Shown: positions 51,054-62,677 of the stretch, in pieces
Numbering within the stretch: the first letter of the stretch is position 1
Layout: every line of letters starts with the position of its first letter
Translations under genes and position numbers: made by a program
Notes under the pieces: generated by a model
What the model was told of the DNA's origin: nothing
The model's database searches: none
The model's input: the letters and a program-made list of their open reading frames with translations, nothing else
Assembly (NCBI RefSeq): GCF_018130245.1
Contig: NZ_JAFCKP010000002.1
Span: 62,001 to 126,000, forward strand
Length of the DNA: 64,000 nt
Reading direction: 5' to 3'
Source: Bradyrhizobium sp. SZCCT0231
GTDB taxonomy: Bacteria; Pseudomonadota; Alphaproteobacteria; Rhizobiales; Xanthobacteraceae

Positions 51054-53720
51054 CTACCAGGCGTAACGCAGGCTCGCGGTGCCGGAATAAGTGGTGCTGT
51101 GGGCCGCGAACTCGCCGTCGAACTTGGCCGAGAGGGCAACACCGTTCGAAAACTTCAGCTCGGCGCCGGCGGATGCGAGGGCAGCGTCTTTCGCCGGCGT
51201 CGCGCCATTGACGATGAAGCTCGCGCCGGGCAGCGCCTGGAAGGCGGCGACGAGCGTCGGATCGCTCACCCAATCATGGGCCCAGGCCGCGCGACCGCGC
51301 AACGTCAGGACCGCATTCGGCGAGACCAGCGTCGTCCGATCGAAGCGCGCGCCGAGTTCGCTTCGTGTGTCGGAGGCCGTGCGTCCCTGATAGGTCAGGC
51401 CGAAACCGCTGCCCGCCGGATCGGTCTCGGCATAGGTCGGCGTGCGAAATGCCTGCGCCTGCGCGGCCGCGTAGGGCGTGAAGCCGCCGATCGGCGTAGC
51501 GAGGCGATAGCCGCCCTCGATGCGGCCACCGACGGTTTGAGCGTTGAATTTCGCGGTGAGCTGATTGCTGAATGGTGCGAGGCGGTCCGTCGACATCCAG
51601 TGATTGGCCACAGCGAGCGAGGCCGCGAAATAGGCCGGGCCCGTACGCACCGCGGTGTAGACACCGACCTGCATTGCATCGCTCTTGCCGCCGCCGATCG
51701 CCTGCGCGAGGTCCCATCTGGTGCCGCCGCCGGAGAGCGCAAAGCCGACCAGAGCGTCGCGGCTGAAATGATAGTCGGCTCCGGCCGCGACGCCGCCGGC
51801 GCGCGCGCTGAGGTCGTGGCTGCCGATCACGACGGGATCGCCGCTGGTGCGGTTGGTGCCGCCGAACGCCGCGCCCCAGGCCGTCCAGCGCTCTGCAAAG
51901 GCAGGTGCCTTCGCGGCCGGTGCGCCCAGGACCTTGTTGTAGGCGAGCGCGATATCATCCGGCAACGCGGCGCGCTCGGGACTGAAGCCGAGCACGGCGC
52001 CGCCTGTGGCGTTGCCTACGCTTCCGCGTCCGCTGACGAAGGGATCGAGCATGAGGCCGAGGAACTGGCCTGTGAACTGGAAAGCGCCCTGCCGGGCTCC
52101 CGTCGCGGCTTCCCCTGAAAGTTGGTCCAGGCTGTAGCGGAGCTGGGCGTCGCTCTGGCCTGCAAACGATGCGAGGAAGGGCAGGTTGGGGCCAAACGCG
52201 CTCAGCGCGCCGGCCACGGCCTTCTGGTTCTGCGTCTGGGCGACAGATTGGAAGACAACCGTGTTGTAGTTGAGGGTCAGGAAAACGGAGAACCCGTCAT
52301 AGCTGAGGGCTGAGGTGAAGAATTGCGGATTGTATCCGCTGAGCGTTACCGCGGAGAAGGTGCCGGTGAGGCCAGCCGTCGTGCTGAGGATGGTATATTG
52401 CGTCGAGGGGTTGTAGGCGCCTGCAAGTGTGGTGACGGCGACGGTGCCGCCGGTCAGCGTCGCGCTCACGGCGGCAATCTTGTCTGATTGCCCGGCCGCA
52501 TTGACCGAGATCGCGTAGGTCGACCCTGACTGGAACGCCGCATTGCTGTTGACGACGAACTGACCGAGATTGCCGGGCGCGACCCTGCCGCCCGACAGCA
52601 CAGTGAGTGATCCGATCATGCCGCTGCCACTGAGCGTGCCGCCGCTGACGACCGTCGCGATGTTGGGCATCGAGCCGTTGACGATGAGGGTGCCGGCCTG
52701 GACCATCATGGTGGCCGCGTCCATCGTGGTTCCCGTCAGCGTCCAGGTGGAGCTGCCCGTCTTTTCCAGCGCCTCGAATTCCCGGAACTGGTTCGCCGCG
52801 CCGAATGTGCCGAGGTCGAACGTGCTATTGGCCGTTCCGCCGAAGCGCAGCGTGTCCAACCCGTTGCCGCCCTGGACCCAGCCCGTGATGCTCGAGCCTG
52901 CACGCAGCTCCAAGACGTCGCTGCCGTCCTTGAGATCCATGGCCGTGCTGGCGCTGGTCATGATCGTGCCGGAATTGATGACGGTGTCCTGGCTGGCGGA
53001 GCCGAGGATCGCCGAGCCTGAAGCACTCGAGATCGTGCCGGCATTGTTGATGGTGTTCCCGCCGCCCGCGCCGCTGAGATCGATGGCCCCGACAGTGCTG
53101 GCCTGGACAACGCCGCCCGACAGGATGGTCACCTGATTGTTCGCCGACCCGGCGCCGATGCCAATGCCGCTCGTTCCGGGCGCGACACTTCCAACCGTTC
53201 CACCGATGACGACGATGTTGTTGCTGGAATTGGCCAGGCCGAGCGCCACCGAGCCGGGGGGCGATGACACAACCGTAGCACCCGCATCTATCGTTATGGT
53301 GTTGTTGTTGCTGCCGCTGGTCAGACCTATGCCGTCGCTGTTGGCGGAGGTGATGGAAGCGTTGTCGAAAACCCGGATGGCACCATTGGATGCCGCTTCG
53401 AAGTTGATGCCCGCAAAGGTGGGCTCGTTCAGGGAGGTCGCGGTGCCGTCGCCGATGTTGGCGGTCACACCGCTCACCCCGGCCGCCGTTTTGACACGTG
53501 TGTTGCCCGCCCCGGTGCAGGTGATCGAATCGCCTGATTGGAGGGCCGTCTGCGTACCGCTTCCGGTGATCACGCACGCCGCCTCCGCCGGAGCGGTAAA
53601 CCAGGTCAGCGCCGTGCCTGTGGCAAGAGCACCGATCGCGGTGCTCAAGAGAAGCGCGTGCCGCCGGGGCGTCTTTGCACGACGAGCATCGGGCGGGGGC
53701 ATCCAAACAGTCCAAGGCAC
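51054..53720 (-). CDS. Type Va autotransporter
   Basis: 888 residues with a GTG start at 53720, seven bases after AAGAGGAG; ATG at 53702 is the next choice. Long signal peptide ending TAPAEAACV. The passenger (about 45-590) is rich in N, G, S and T with repeats such as SGGTLSGSGMIGSLTVLSGGRVAPGNLGQF and PNIATVVSGG, typical of a beta-helix. The C-terminal autotransporter barrel (about 610-888) has LDPFVSGRGSVGN, AAGADYHFSRDALVGFALSGGGTRWDLA, GYRLATPIGGFTPYAAAQAQAF, and ends TASLRYAW with an aromatic residue. It is surface-exposed; no protease motif is seen. Adhesion is likely but unproven. Confidence 0.9.
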   Translation of the reverse strand: MPWTVWMPPPDARRAKTPRRHALLLSTAIGALATGTALTWFTAPAEAACVITGSGTQTALQSGDSITCTGAGNTRVKTAAGVSGVTANIGDGTATSLNEPTFAGINFEAASNGAIRVFDNASITSANSDGIGLTSGSNNNTITIDAGATVVSSPPGSVALGLANSSNNIVVIGGTVGSVAPGTSGIGIGAGSANNQVTILSGGVVQASTVGAIDLSGAGGGNTINNAGTISSASGSAILGSASQDTVINSGTIMTSASTAMDLKDGSDVLELRAGSSITGWVQGGNGLDTLRFGGTANSTFDLGTFGAANQFREFEALEKTGSSTWTLTGTTMDAATMMVQAGTLIVNGSMPNIATVVSGGTLSGSGMIGSLTVLSGGRVAPGNLGQFVVNSNAAFQSGSTYAISVNAAGQSDKIAAVSATLTGGTVAVTTLAGAYNPSTQYTILSTTAGLTGTFSAVTLSGYNPQFFTSALSYDGFSVFLTLNYNTVVFQSVAQTQNQKAVAGALSAFGPNLPFLASFAGQSDAQLRYSLDQLSGEAATGARQGAFQFTGQFLGLMLDPFVSGRGSVGNATGGAVLGFSPERAALPDDIALAYNKVLGAPAAKAPAFAERWTAWGAAFGGTNRTSGDPVVIGSHDLSARAGGVAAGADYHFSRDALVGFALSGGGTRWDLAQAIGGGKSDAMQVGVYTAVRTGPAYFAASLAVANHWMSTDRLAPFSNQLTAKFNAQTVGGRIEGGYRLATPIGGFTPYAAAQAQAFRTPTYAETDPAGSGFGLTYQGRTASDTRSELGARFDRTTLVSPNAVLTLRGRAAWAHDWVSDPTLVAAFQALPGASFIVNGATPAKDAALASAGAELKFSNGVALSAKFDGEFAAHSTTYSGTASLRYAW

Positions 53721-53961
53721 CTGCAAACTCCTCTTACGATGCGGTCCGGGCCGAGTCGGGCGCGCAACGCCGGCCGTCGCCATGCTTAGTGACGGAGGCC
53801 TTGGCCTTCTTGGACCAGCGCGCAAGTCGATGTGTCGAAATGCGAAAGACGCAGCCATTTTGGGAGCCATGTGGCTGCGACGTCACATCATTGCGCGTCT
53901 CGAGACCCTTGGGCGATGCCTGCGATCGGATGCCGGCGGGTTGCGGTGGCGCGGACGGCGA

Positions 53962-55275
53962 TCAGCCCCGTGCCGCGACGGCTTCACGCGCCCTGGCTGC
54001 AACGACGACGACGTCCGGTCTTCCGCTGTCGACCTGGACTCGGTTGCGTCCCTTCTCCTTGGCGCGGTAGCAGGCGGCATCCGCGCGCCGCATCGCATCC
54101 TCGAGCGTGGCTGTGCGGTCGGCGATGCAGGCGACGCCGATGCTGGCGGTCACCGCGAAGCAGCGATCGTCCCAGGCGAAGCTGAACAGTTCGAGCGATC
54201 GTCGCAGCCGTTCGGCGATGTCGACGGCGTCTGACGGCGAGCAATGCGGCAGGATCAGCCCGAATTCGTCGCCGCCGAGCCGGGCCACCAGATCATATGA
54301 CTGCCTGTGGTGTTGCAACAGGCGCGCGACCTGGCAGAGCAGGCGGTCGCCCGCCAGATGGCCGCAGCTGTCGTTGACGTTCTTGAACTGGTCGAGGTCG
54401 AGCAGGATCAGGGTGAGCGGACCTGCCGCGGCATTGTCCAGCTCGCCTTGCAGGCGCGCCTCGAAGGCGCGGCGATTGGCGAGGCCGGTCAGCCAATCGT
54501 GCGATGCCTGCCAGGCGAGGCGCTCCTTCTCGGCGTGCAGGGCGTCTTCGAAGGTCTGTCGCTGCAGCACCAATCGGCGCGTGTGCCAGATCAGGAGCAG
54601 GATCAGCGTCGCGGCGGTGACGATGTTGATGAACGTCAGCGTCAGCTTGATGGCACGGGAGCCTTCACCGAGGACGGTGGAGAACCGGTTGGCATGAACG
54701 GTGAACTGCGTGTTGAGCTCCGAGAGCCGCGACGACAGGAATTGCAGGCGGCCGTCGTCCTGAATGGGGCCGTTCTCCAGCTCGGACCGGATGACCTCGC
54801 CGAAGATGCTCAGCTCCAGCAGCATGGGATCGGTGGCAGCCCACTCGCGGATCGCGTCCTGAAGGAAGCTGACGCGATTGAAGTAGCGAAACAGCCAGAT
54901 CAGTCCCGGTACGTCATCGGGATGGTTGCCGCCTTGCAGGAAGCCGATGCGGGCCGCCTCGACGTCGACCGGATCGCGCTCGAGCGCCCAGCGTGCGAAC
55001 TCATCCCCGATGGGAACGGCGAGCGAGGCCTGATATTGCGCGAACTGGCTCGGCTCGCCCGAATGCAGATAGCGATTGAGGAAATAGACGGCGTTCTTCT
55101 GCGAGCGCGACCACAACGCTTCGCCGGCGACATAGGCGCGGACCGAGGACATCACCTCGAGGCTGAATCCCGCGACCGCCGCCTGGAGCACGACGACCAT
55201 CACGAAAGGCGAGACGAGCTTGATGACGTGAAGGAAGCTGCGTCTCTCCGCCGACGTCGCTGTACTGCGAAACAC
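53962..55275 (-). CDS. Membrane-bound diguanylate cyclase (GGDEF)
   Basis: 437 residues with a GTG start at 55275 (GGGGAATAGG upstream); a TTG at 55329 is an alternative. Two membrane helices (about 18-40 and 215-235) flank a helical periplasmic sensor of about 170 residues. The cytosolic GGDEF domain has HDWLTGLANRRAF, LLDLDQFKNVND and an intact GGDEF site. The usual RxxD inhibitory site before it is not present (the segment reads RQSYDLVARL). It makes c-di-GMP, which governs surface attachment, and is adjacent to the autotransporter gene. Confidence 0.9.
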   Translation of the reverse strand: MFRSTATSAERRSFLHVIKLVSPFVMVVVLQAAVAGFSLEVMSSVRAYVAGEALWSRSQKNAVYFLNRYLHSGEPSQFAQYQASLAVPIGDEFARWALERDPVDVEAARIGFLQGGNHPDDVPGLIWLFRYFNRVSFLQDAIREWAATDPMLLELSIFGEVIRSELENGPIQDDGRLQFLSSRLSELNTQFTVHANRFSTVLGEGSRAIKLTLTFINIVTAATLILLLIWHTRRLVLQRQTFEDALHAEKERLAWQASHDWLTGLANRRAFEARLQGELDNAAAGPLTLILLDLDQFKNVNDSCGHLAGDRLLCQVARLLQHHRQSYDLVARLGGDEFGLILPHCSPSDAVDIAERLRRSLELFSFAWDDRCFAVTASIGVACIADRTATLEDAMRRADAACYRAKEKGRNRVQVDSGRPDVVVVAARAREAVAARG

Positions 55276-55519
55276 CCTATTCCCCAAATCGATCAACGAT
55301 CCCCACGGAGCGTTGCGCCTGCAACGCAAAGTAGACGAGATGGTTGCTCAACTCGACCCGAAGGGGCGGAGGACTCCGTCGCAGCGTGAAGCCGTTGTGA
55401 AGCCGGCCTCTGCAAATCGCTTCAAATGCAGGTCGATCGGAACTGGCGCGGCATCGGCGAAGCAATGCCTCGCATTCATCGTGCGCGATTTACCCGATCG
55501 AGAGAAGTCTGGTTCGCTG

Positions 55520-56824
55520 CTAGACCAGCACCGGCTTGCGCACGCGGCCGGCGTCGCCGAACACGCGCAGGTAACGCTCGATCTCCGTGGGCAGGCCGGT
55601 CGCCTTCTCCGGATTGTCGGAGAGCTTGACGGCCGGACGGCCGTCGACCGACGAGACCTTGCAGACCAGTGAGATCGGATCGAGATTGAACGAGCCGTCC
55701 GGCGTGCAGCCGACGAAGTCGTTGGTGAGGTTGGTGCCCCAGCCGAAGGAGAGCCGCACCCGCCCGGCGAAGTGGTGATAGGTGTCCTCGATCGAGCCGA
55801 CGTCCATCGCGTCGGAAAAGACGAGCAGCTTGTCCTTGGGATTGCGGCCCTTCTTCTGCCACCAGGCGACGATCTCCTCGCCGGCCTGGATCGGCGGCGC
55901 GCTGTCGGGGCGGAAGCCGGTCCAGTCGGCGACCCATTCCGGCGCATCACGCAGGAAGGCCTTGGTGCCGAAGGCGTCGGGCAGCGCGATCAGGAGGTTG
56001 CCGCCATAGGTCTGGCGCCACTGATCGAGAATGCGGTAAGGGGCCCAGCGCAATTCCTCGTCGTCCCTCGCGAGCGCGGCCGCGACCATCGGCAGCTCAT
56101 GAGCGTTGGTGCCGATGGCTTCGAGATCGTTGTCCATCGCGAGCAGCACGTTGGAGGTGCCGATGAAGGAGGAGCCCAGGCCTTCCTTCACCGCCTCGAC
56201 GCACCAGCGCTGCCAGAGGAAGCCGTGGCGGCGGCGGGTGCCGAAGTCGGACAGCCGCAAGTTTTCGAGCTTGCGCAGCCGCTCCACCTTGGTCCACAGC
56301 TTGGCCTTGGCACGGGCGTAGAGCACGTCGAGCTCGAAGCGGCCGCGGCCCTTCATCGCCGCGCGCGAGCGCAGCTCGTTGAGGATCGCAAGCGCCGGAA
56401 TCTCCCACATCGTGGTGTGGGTCCAGGGGCCATGGAAATGCAGCTCGTACTGGCCTTCGACCTTGCGCAGCTCGTACTCAGGAAGGCGGAATTCCGCCAG
56501 CCAGCGGATGAAGTCCGCCGAGAACATATGGGTCTTGCCGTAGAAGGTGTTACCGGCCAGCCAGATCAGCTCTTTCTTGGTGAAGCGGATGGTGCGGGCG
56601 TGATCGAGCTGGGCGCGCAGCTCGCCCTCGTCGATGATCTCGGCGAGCCGCACATGGCGCGAGCGGTTGATGACCGAGAAGGTCACCTTCTGACTCGGGT
56701 AATCCTCCCGAATCATCTGCAACATCAATAGCTTGTAGAAGTCGGTATCAAGCAGGCTGCGGATGATGGGATCCAGCCGCCAGCTGTGATTGTAGGTCCG
56801 GCTCGCAATGTCGGTCACTGTCAT
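55520..56824 (-). CDS. pncB: Nicotinate phosphoribosyltransferase
   Basis: 434 residues, normal length. [19 protein letters not shown] at the N-terminus, [30 protein letters not shown] and GTNAHELPM with the histidine phosphorylated during the reaction, and [35 protein letters not shown] near the end. It converts nicotinate and PRPP to nicotinate mononucleotide in NAD salvage. Single gene, no operon partners. Confidence 0.95.
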   Translation of the reverse strand: MTVTDIASRTYNHSWRLDPIIRSLLDTDFYKLLMLQMIREDYPSQKVTFSVINRSRHVRLAEIIDEGELRAQLDHARTIRFTKKELIWLAGNTFYGKTHMFSADFIRWLAEFRLPEYELRKVEGQYELHFHGPWTHTTMWEIPALAILNELRSRAAMKGRGRFELDVLYARAKAKLWTKVERLRKLENLRLSDFGTRRRHGFLWQRWCVEAVKEGLGSSFIGTSNVLLAMDNDLEAIGTNAHELPMVAAALARDDEELRWAPYRILDQWRQTYGGNLLIALPDAFGTKAFLRDAPEWVADWTGFRPDSAPPIQAGEEIVAWWQKKGRNPKDKLLVFSDAMDVGSIEDTYHHFAGRVRLSFGWGTNLTNDFVGCTPDGSFNLDPISLVCKVSSVDGRPAVKLSDNPEKATGLPTEIERYLRVFGDAGRVRKPVLV

Positions 56825-56928
56825 GAGGGGATTTTAGCGCGGCTCCCCTTGCGCAACCAGTGGGTTTGGGAAGGGCAGTCTTGCGGATGGCGGCACCTGA
56901 TATCTGGACTTGATGTCAGCACTTGATA

Positions 56929-57861
56929 TCAGGACTTGATATCGGGCTTGGCGGCCGTCGCCGCGACCGCCTCGAGCTGGCTCCTGACCCAGCGATGGGC
57001 CGGGTCTTTCTGGTAGCGCTGGTGCCAGACCATGAACATCGGCAGCTCGGCCAGGGTCCGCGCGCGGGACGCGAGCGGTATCGGCGTCTGCGCAAAACCG
57101 CGCATCACGCCGGATGCGAGCAGGCTCGGCATGCTCGCAAGCATCTGCGAGCCGCGCAGGAACGAGGGCACGCCGGAGAAGCTCGGCACGGAGATCGCGA
57201 TGTCGCGGTGCAGCCCGTTCGCCGCCAGCCGGCGGTCGAAGTCGAGCCGCTCATTATCGGTATAGACCACTGTGATGTGACGCGCCGCGAGATAGGCGTT
57301 GCGGCTGGCCGGCGCGGCACGTGCCTTGGCATCGTAGTAGCAGACGTAGTGATCCCTCAGCAGCCGCTTCTGCACGATGTCGACGCCGGATGGCGGCAGC
57401 GGCGTGATCAGGAGATCGCAGCGGTTCTCACGCAGCATCGCGGGCGAAGGCGATTGCGAGGGTATCACGCGCAGGTTCAGGCTCTTCACCTGTCCCGCGA
57501 CATGATCGAAGAAGCGCGGCAGCAGCAGGTCGCGCTGGAAGTCGTTGGCGGCGATCGTCAGCGACAGCTGGGCCTGGGCCGGCGCGAAGCTGACGCCGCC
57601 GGCAAAGCTGCGCATCTCATCGATCAGCGCGCGTGCCTTGCCGGCCAGCGCCTGGGCATGGGCCGTCGCAACGATGCCGCGGCCGGACTTGGCGAACAGC
57701 GGATCGCCTGCGATCCGCCGCAGCTTGTTCAGGGCGTGGCTGACGGCGGATTGCGTCAGGCCCAGCCGTGTTGCGGCCGCCGTGACCGAGCCTTCCTCCA
57801 GCACGGCGAGGAACAGCCGGAGGGCGTGGCCGTCGAGGGTCAAATGATCGATTTCTTTCAT
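56929..57861 (-). CDS. LysR-family regulator, divergent from pcaHG
   Basis: 310 residues. The start at 57861 gives the normal LysR N-terminus (LTLDGHALRLFLAVLEEGSVTAAATRLGLTQSAVSHALNKLRRIAGDPLF); a longer opening reaches into pcaH's leader. The C-terminal ligand domain is of usual size, with CDLLITPLPPSGVD. It is divergent from pcaHG across about 100 bases of AT-rich DNA (ATTATAATCGATCTATTTAT), the usual layout for an activator. It may serve as PcaQ does in other alphaproteobacteria, but sequence alone does not prove it. A direct repeat of ACTTGATATC lies just after its stop. Confidence 0.88.
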   Translation of the reverse strand: MKEIDHLTLDGHALRLFLAVLEEGSVTAAATRLGLTQSAVSHALNKLRRIAGDPLFAKSGRGIVATAHAQALAGKARALIDEMRSFAGGVSFAPAQAQLSLTIAANDFQRDLLLPRFFDHVAGQVKSLNLRVIPSQSPSPAMLRENRCDLLITPLPPSGVDIVQKRLLRDHYVCYYDAKARAAPASRNAYLAARHITVVYTDNERLDFDRRLAANGLHRDIAISVPSFSGVPSFLRGSQMLASMPSLLASGVMRGFAQTPIPLASRARTLAELPMFMVWHQRYQKDPAHRWVRSQLEAVAATAAKPDIKS

Positions 57862-57911
57862 GCAATATATTATAATCGATCTATTTATCTGTGGAATAGT
57901 CCGGCTCATGA

Positions 57912-58751
<840 letters not shown>

Positions 58752-58755
58752 GTCC

Positions 58756-59382
58756 ATGCCGCAGCCGCTCAACTATCTCAAGGAAACCGCCTCGCAGACC
58801 GCCGGGCCCTACGTCCATATCGGCCTGATCCCGGCGATGGCCGGCTTCGACATCTTCGAGAAGAACTTTTCCAACGTGCTGGTGACGCCGAACACCAAAG
58901 GCGAACGCATCACGCTGGAGGGCAAGGTGCTCGATGGCACCGGCTCGCCGCTGCGCGACGTGCTGCTCGAGATCTGGCAGGCCAATGCGGCCGGCCGCTA
59001 CAACCATCCGGCGGATCGCTCGGCCGGTGCGCTGGAGGATGAGTTTCGCGGCTGGGGCCGCGCCGGCTCCGACTTCGACAGCGGCCTCGTCACCTTCGAG
59101 ACCGTCAAGCCCGGCGCGATCACCGACAAGACGGGGCGCAAATGCGCACCGCACATCAATGTCTGGATCGTCGCGCGCGGCATCAATATCGGTCTCAACA
59201 CGCGGCTCTATTTCTCGGACGAAGAGGCCGCCAACGCCGCCGATCCCGTGCTCAATCTGATCGAGCAGCCGGTCCGGCGCGCGACGCTGATCGCAAAGCG
59301 CAGCGAGCGTGCCGGCAAGATCGTGTACTCCTTCACGATCAATTTGCAGGGGCCGGAGGAGACGGTGTTCTTCGACGTGTGA
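58756..59382 (+). CDS. pcaG: Protocatechuate 3,4-dioxygenase alpha subunit
   Basis: 208 residues. KETASQTAGPYVHIGL at the N-terminus, LLEIWQANAAGRYNHPAD and FRGWGRAGSDFDSGLVTFETVKPGAI, then APHINVWIVARGINIGLNTRLYF in place of the iron-binding stretch of PcaH. It forms the alpha half of the alpha-beta protomer. Start at 58756 after GGGGAACTAAGTCC. Confidence 0.95.
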   Translation: MPQPLNYLKETASQTAGPYVHIGLIPAMAGFDIFEKNFSNVLVTPNTKGERITLEGKVLDGTGSPLRDVLLEIWQANAAGRYNHPADRSAGALEDEFRGWGRAGSDFDSGLVTFETVKPGAITDKTGRKCAPHINVWIVARGINIGLNTRLYFSDEEAANAADPVLNLIEQPVRRATLIAKRSERAGKIVYSFTINLQGPEETVFFDV

Positions 59383-59401
59383 ATCTCCGGCGGTCGTCTC
59401 G

Positions 59402-60013
59402 TCACTCGACCCGGTCGTCGCGTTTGATCGTTCCGCGCGCGAGGAATTGCGGTGGTTGCCGCAGCTCGCGCGATGCCGGGCGCTCGATCGGATCGCGCCC
59501 CAATTTTGGTCTCAGTTCTGCCAAATCGATGAAGACGTCCGCCTGCCGGCGCAGGTCGTCAGCGATCATGGGTGGCTGAGTGGAAAGCGTGGAGACGACC
59601 GTCACGCGGACTCCGCGGCGTTGCAAGGCTTCCACCAGCGAACGGAAATCCCCATCGCCCGAGAACAACACGATCTGGTCGACATGCTTGGCGAGCTCCA
59701 TCGCGCTTACGGCGAGGTCGACATCCATGCTGCCCTTCACCTTGCGGCGGCCGGTGGTGGCGTCGATGAACTCCTTGGTGAGCTTGGTGACGACGGTGTA
59801 TCCGTTGTAGTCGAGCCAGTCGATCAACGGGCGGATCGACGAATATTCCTGATCCTCGATGACGGTCGTATAGTAGAAGGCCCGGAGCAGCGTCCCTCGG
59901 CTCTGAAATTCACTGAGCAGGCGCCTGTAGTCGATGTCGAAGCCGAGCGCCTTGGCGGTGGCATAGAGGTTGGAGCCGTCGATAAAGAGCGCAATCTTCC
60001 CAAACGAAGACAT
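59402..60013 (-). CDS. NYN-domain (LabA-like) putative RNase
   Basis: 203 residues from the ATG at 60013; a longer opening upstream has no support. The NYN/PIN-type fold shows FIDGSNLYATAKALGFDIDYRRLL with the first acidic residue, VKGSMDVDLAVSAMELA with a second pair, and VLFSGDGDFRSLVEALQRRGVRVTV with the third. These aspartates form a metal-dependent ribonuclease centre. Residues after about 165 are disordered and rich in R and P. Such proteins are widespread in alphaproteobacteria; the RNA target is unknown. Confidence 0.88.
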   Translation of the reverse strand: MSSFGKIALFIDGSNLYATAKALGFDIDYRRLLSEFQSRGTLLRAFYYTTVIEDQEYSSIRPLIDWLDYNGYTVVTKLTKEFIDATTGRRKVKGSMDVDLAVSAMELAKHVDQIVLFSGDGDFRSLVEALQRRGVRVTVVSTLSTQPPMIADDLRRQADVFIDLAELRPKLGRDPIERPASRELRQPPQFLARGTIKRDDRVE

Positions 60014-60361
60014 TATGCACAAATCCCCAGTTCGACACGAAAGCCGACGGTCCAGCCGAAATGGCGCGGTGTGTCGGCCGGAAAATACTGAAGGCGCCGA
60101 TGGCTTGCTGAAAAAGCGGCGCAGACGACCGGACAGGGCTGGTCGCCTTGCGCCCAGGTTAGGGAGGTTCCATGCCACCGGCGCCAGGGCGCCGAATGCA
60201 GTCACGCTAAGTCGTGCGCATCCCCTGCTCAATTGTACGGAGGTAAAGGGCCCCTATCCAAAGGATGGGACGCCATATACGAAGGTAAGTGGCAATGAGA
60301 GCCATCGCGGTTCGCAGCGTCGGCGTCGACCACATGTGCCCTGGGTCTTTCGTCCGATGCG
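60014..60361. other. Intergenic stretch, no gene seen
   Basis: About 350 bases between the NYN-domain gene (minus) and the end of the AraC gene (minus). Frames that stay open here lack starts and conserved content. It should contain the promoter of the NYN-domain gene. Confidence 0.4.
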
Positions 60362-62490
<2,129 letters not shown>

Positions 62491-62506
62491 CGCGGTCGCC
62501 ACTTTC

Positions 62507-62664
62507 ACCCTCCCCTGGAGGGGGAGGGTCGATCGCGCGCAGCGCGAGCGGGGTGGGGTGATCTCTCCACACGAACACTGTGGACGGGGAGGGACCTTCA
62601 CCCCACCCCGCTACGCATTGCGCTACGCTTCATGCGTAGCGACCCTCCCCCTCCAGGGGAGGGT
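62507..62664. repeat. Large nested palindromic repeat
   Basis: ACCCTCCCCTGGAGGGGGAG and the following bases at 62507 are matched by the inverted GACCCTCCCCCTCCAGGGGAGGGT ending at 62664, with inner arms (CGGGGTGGGGTGA against TCACCCCACCCCG). It fills the gap between convergent pobA and the cyclase gene. This is another bradyrhizobial repeat family and a likely bidirectional terminator. Confidence 0.85.
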
Positions 62665-62677
62665 AAGAGGTGGACCG

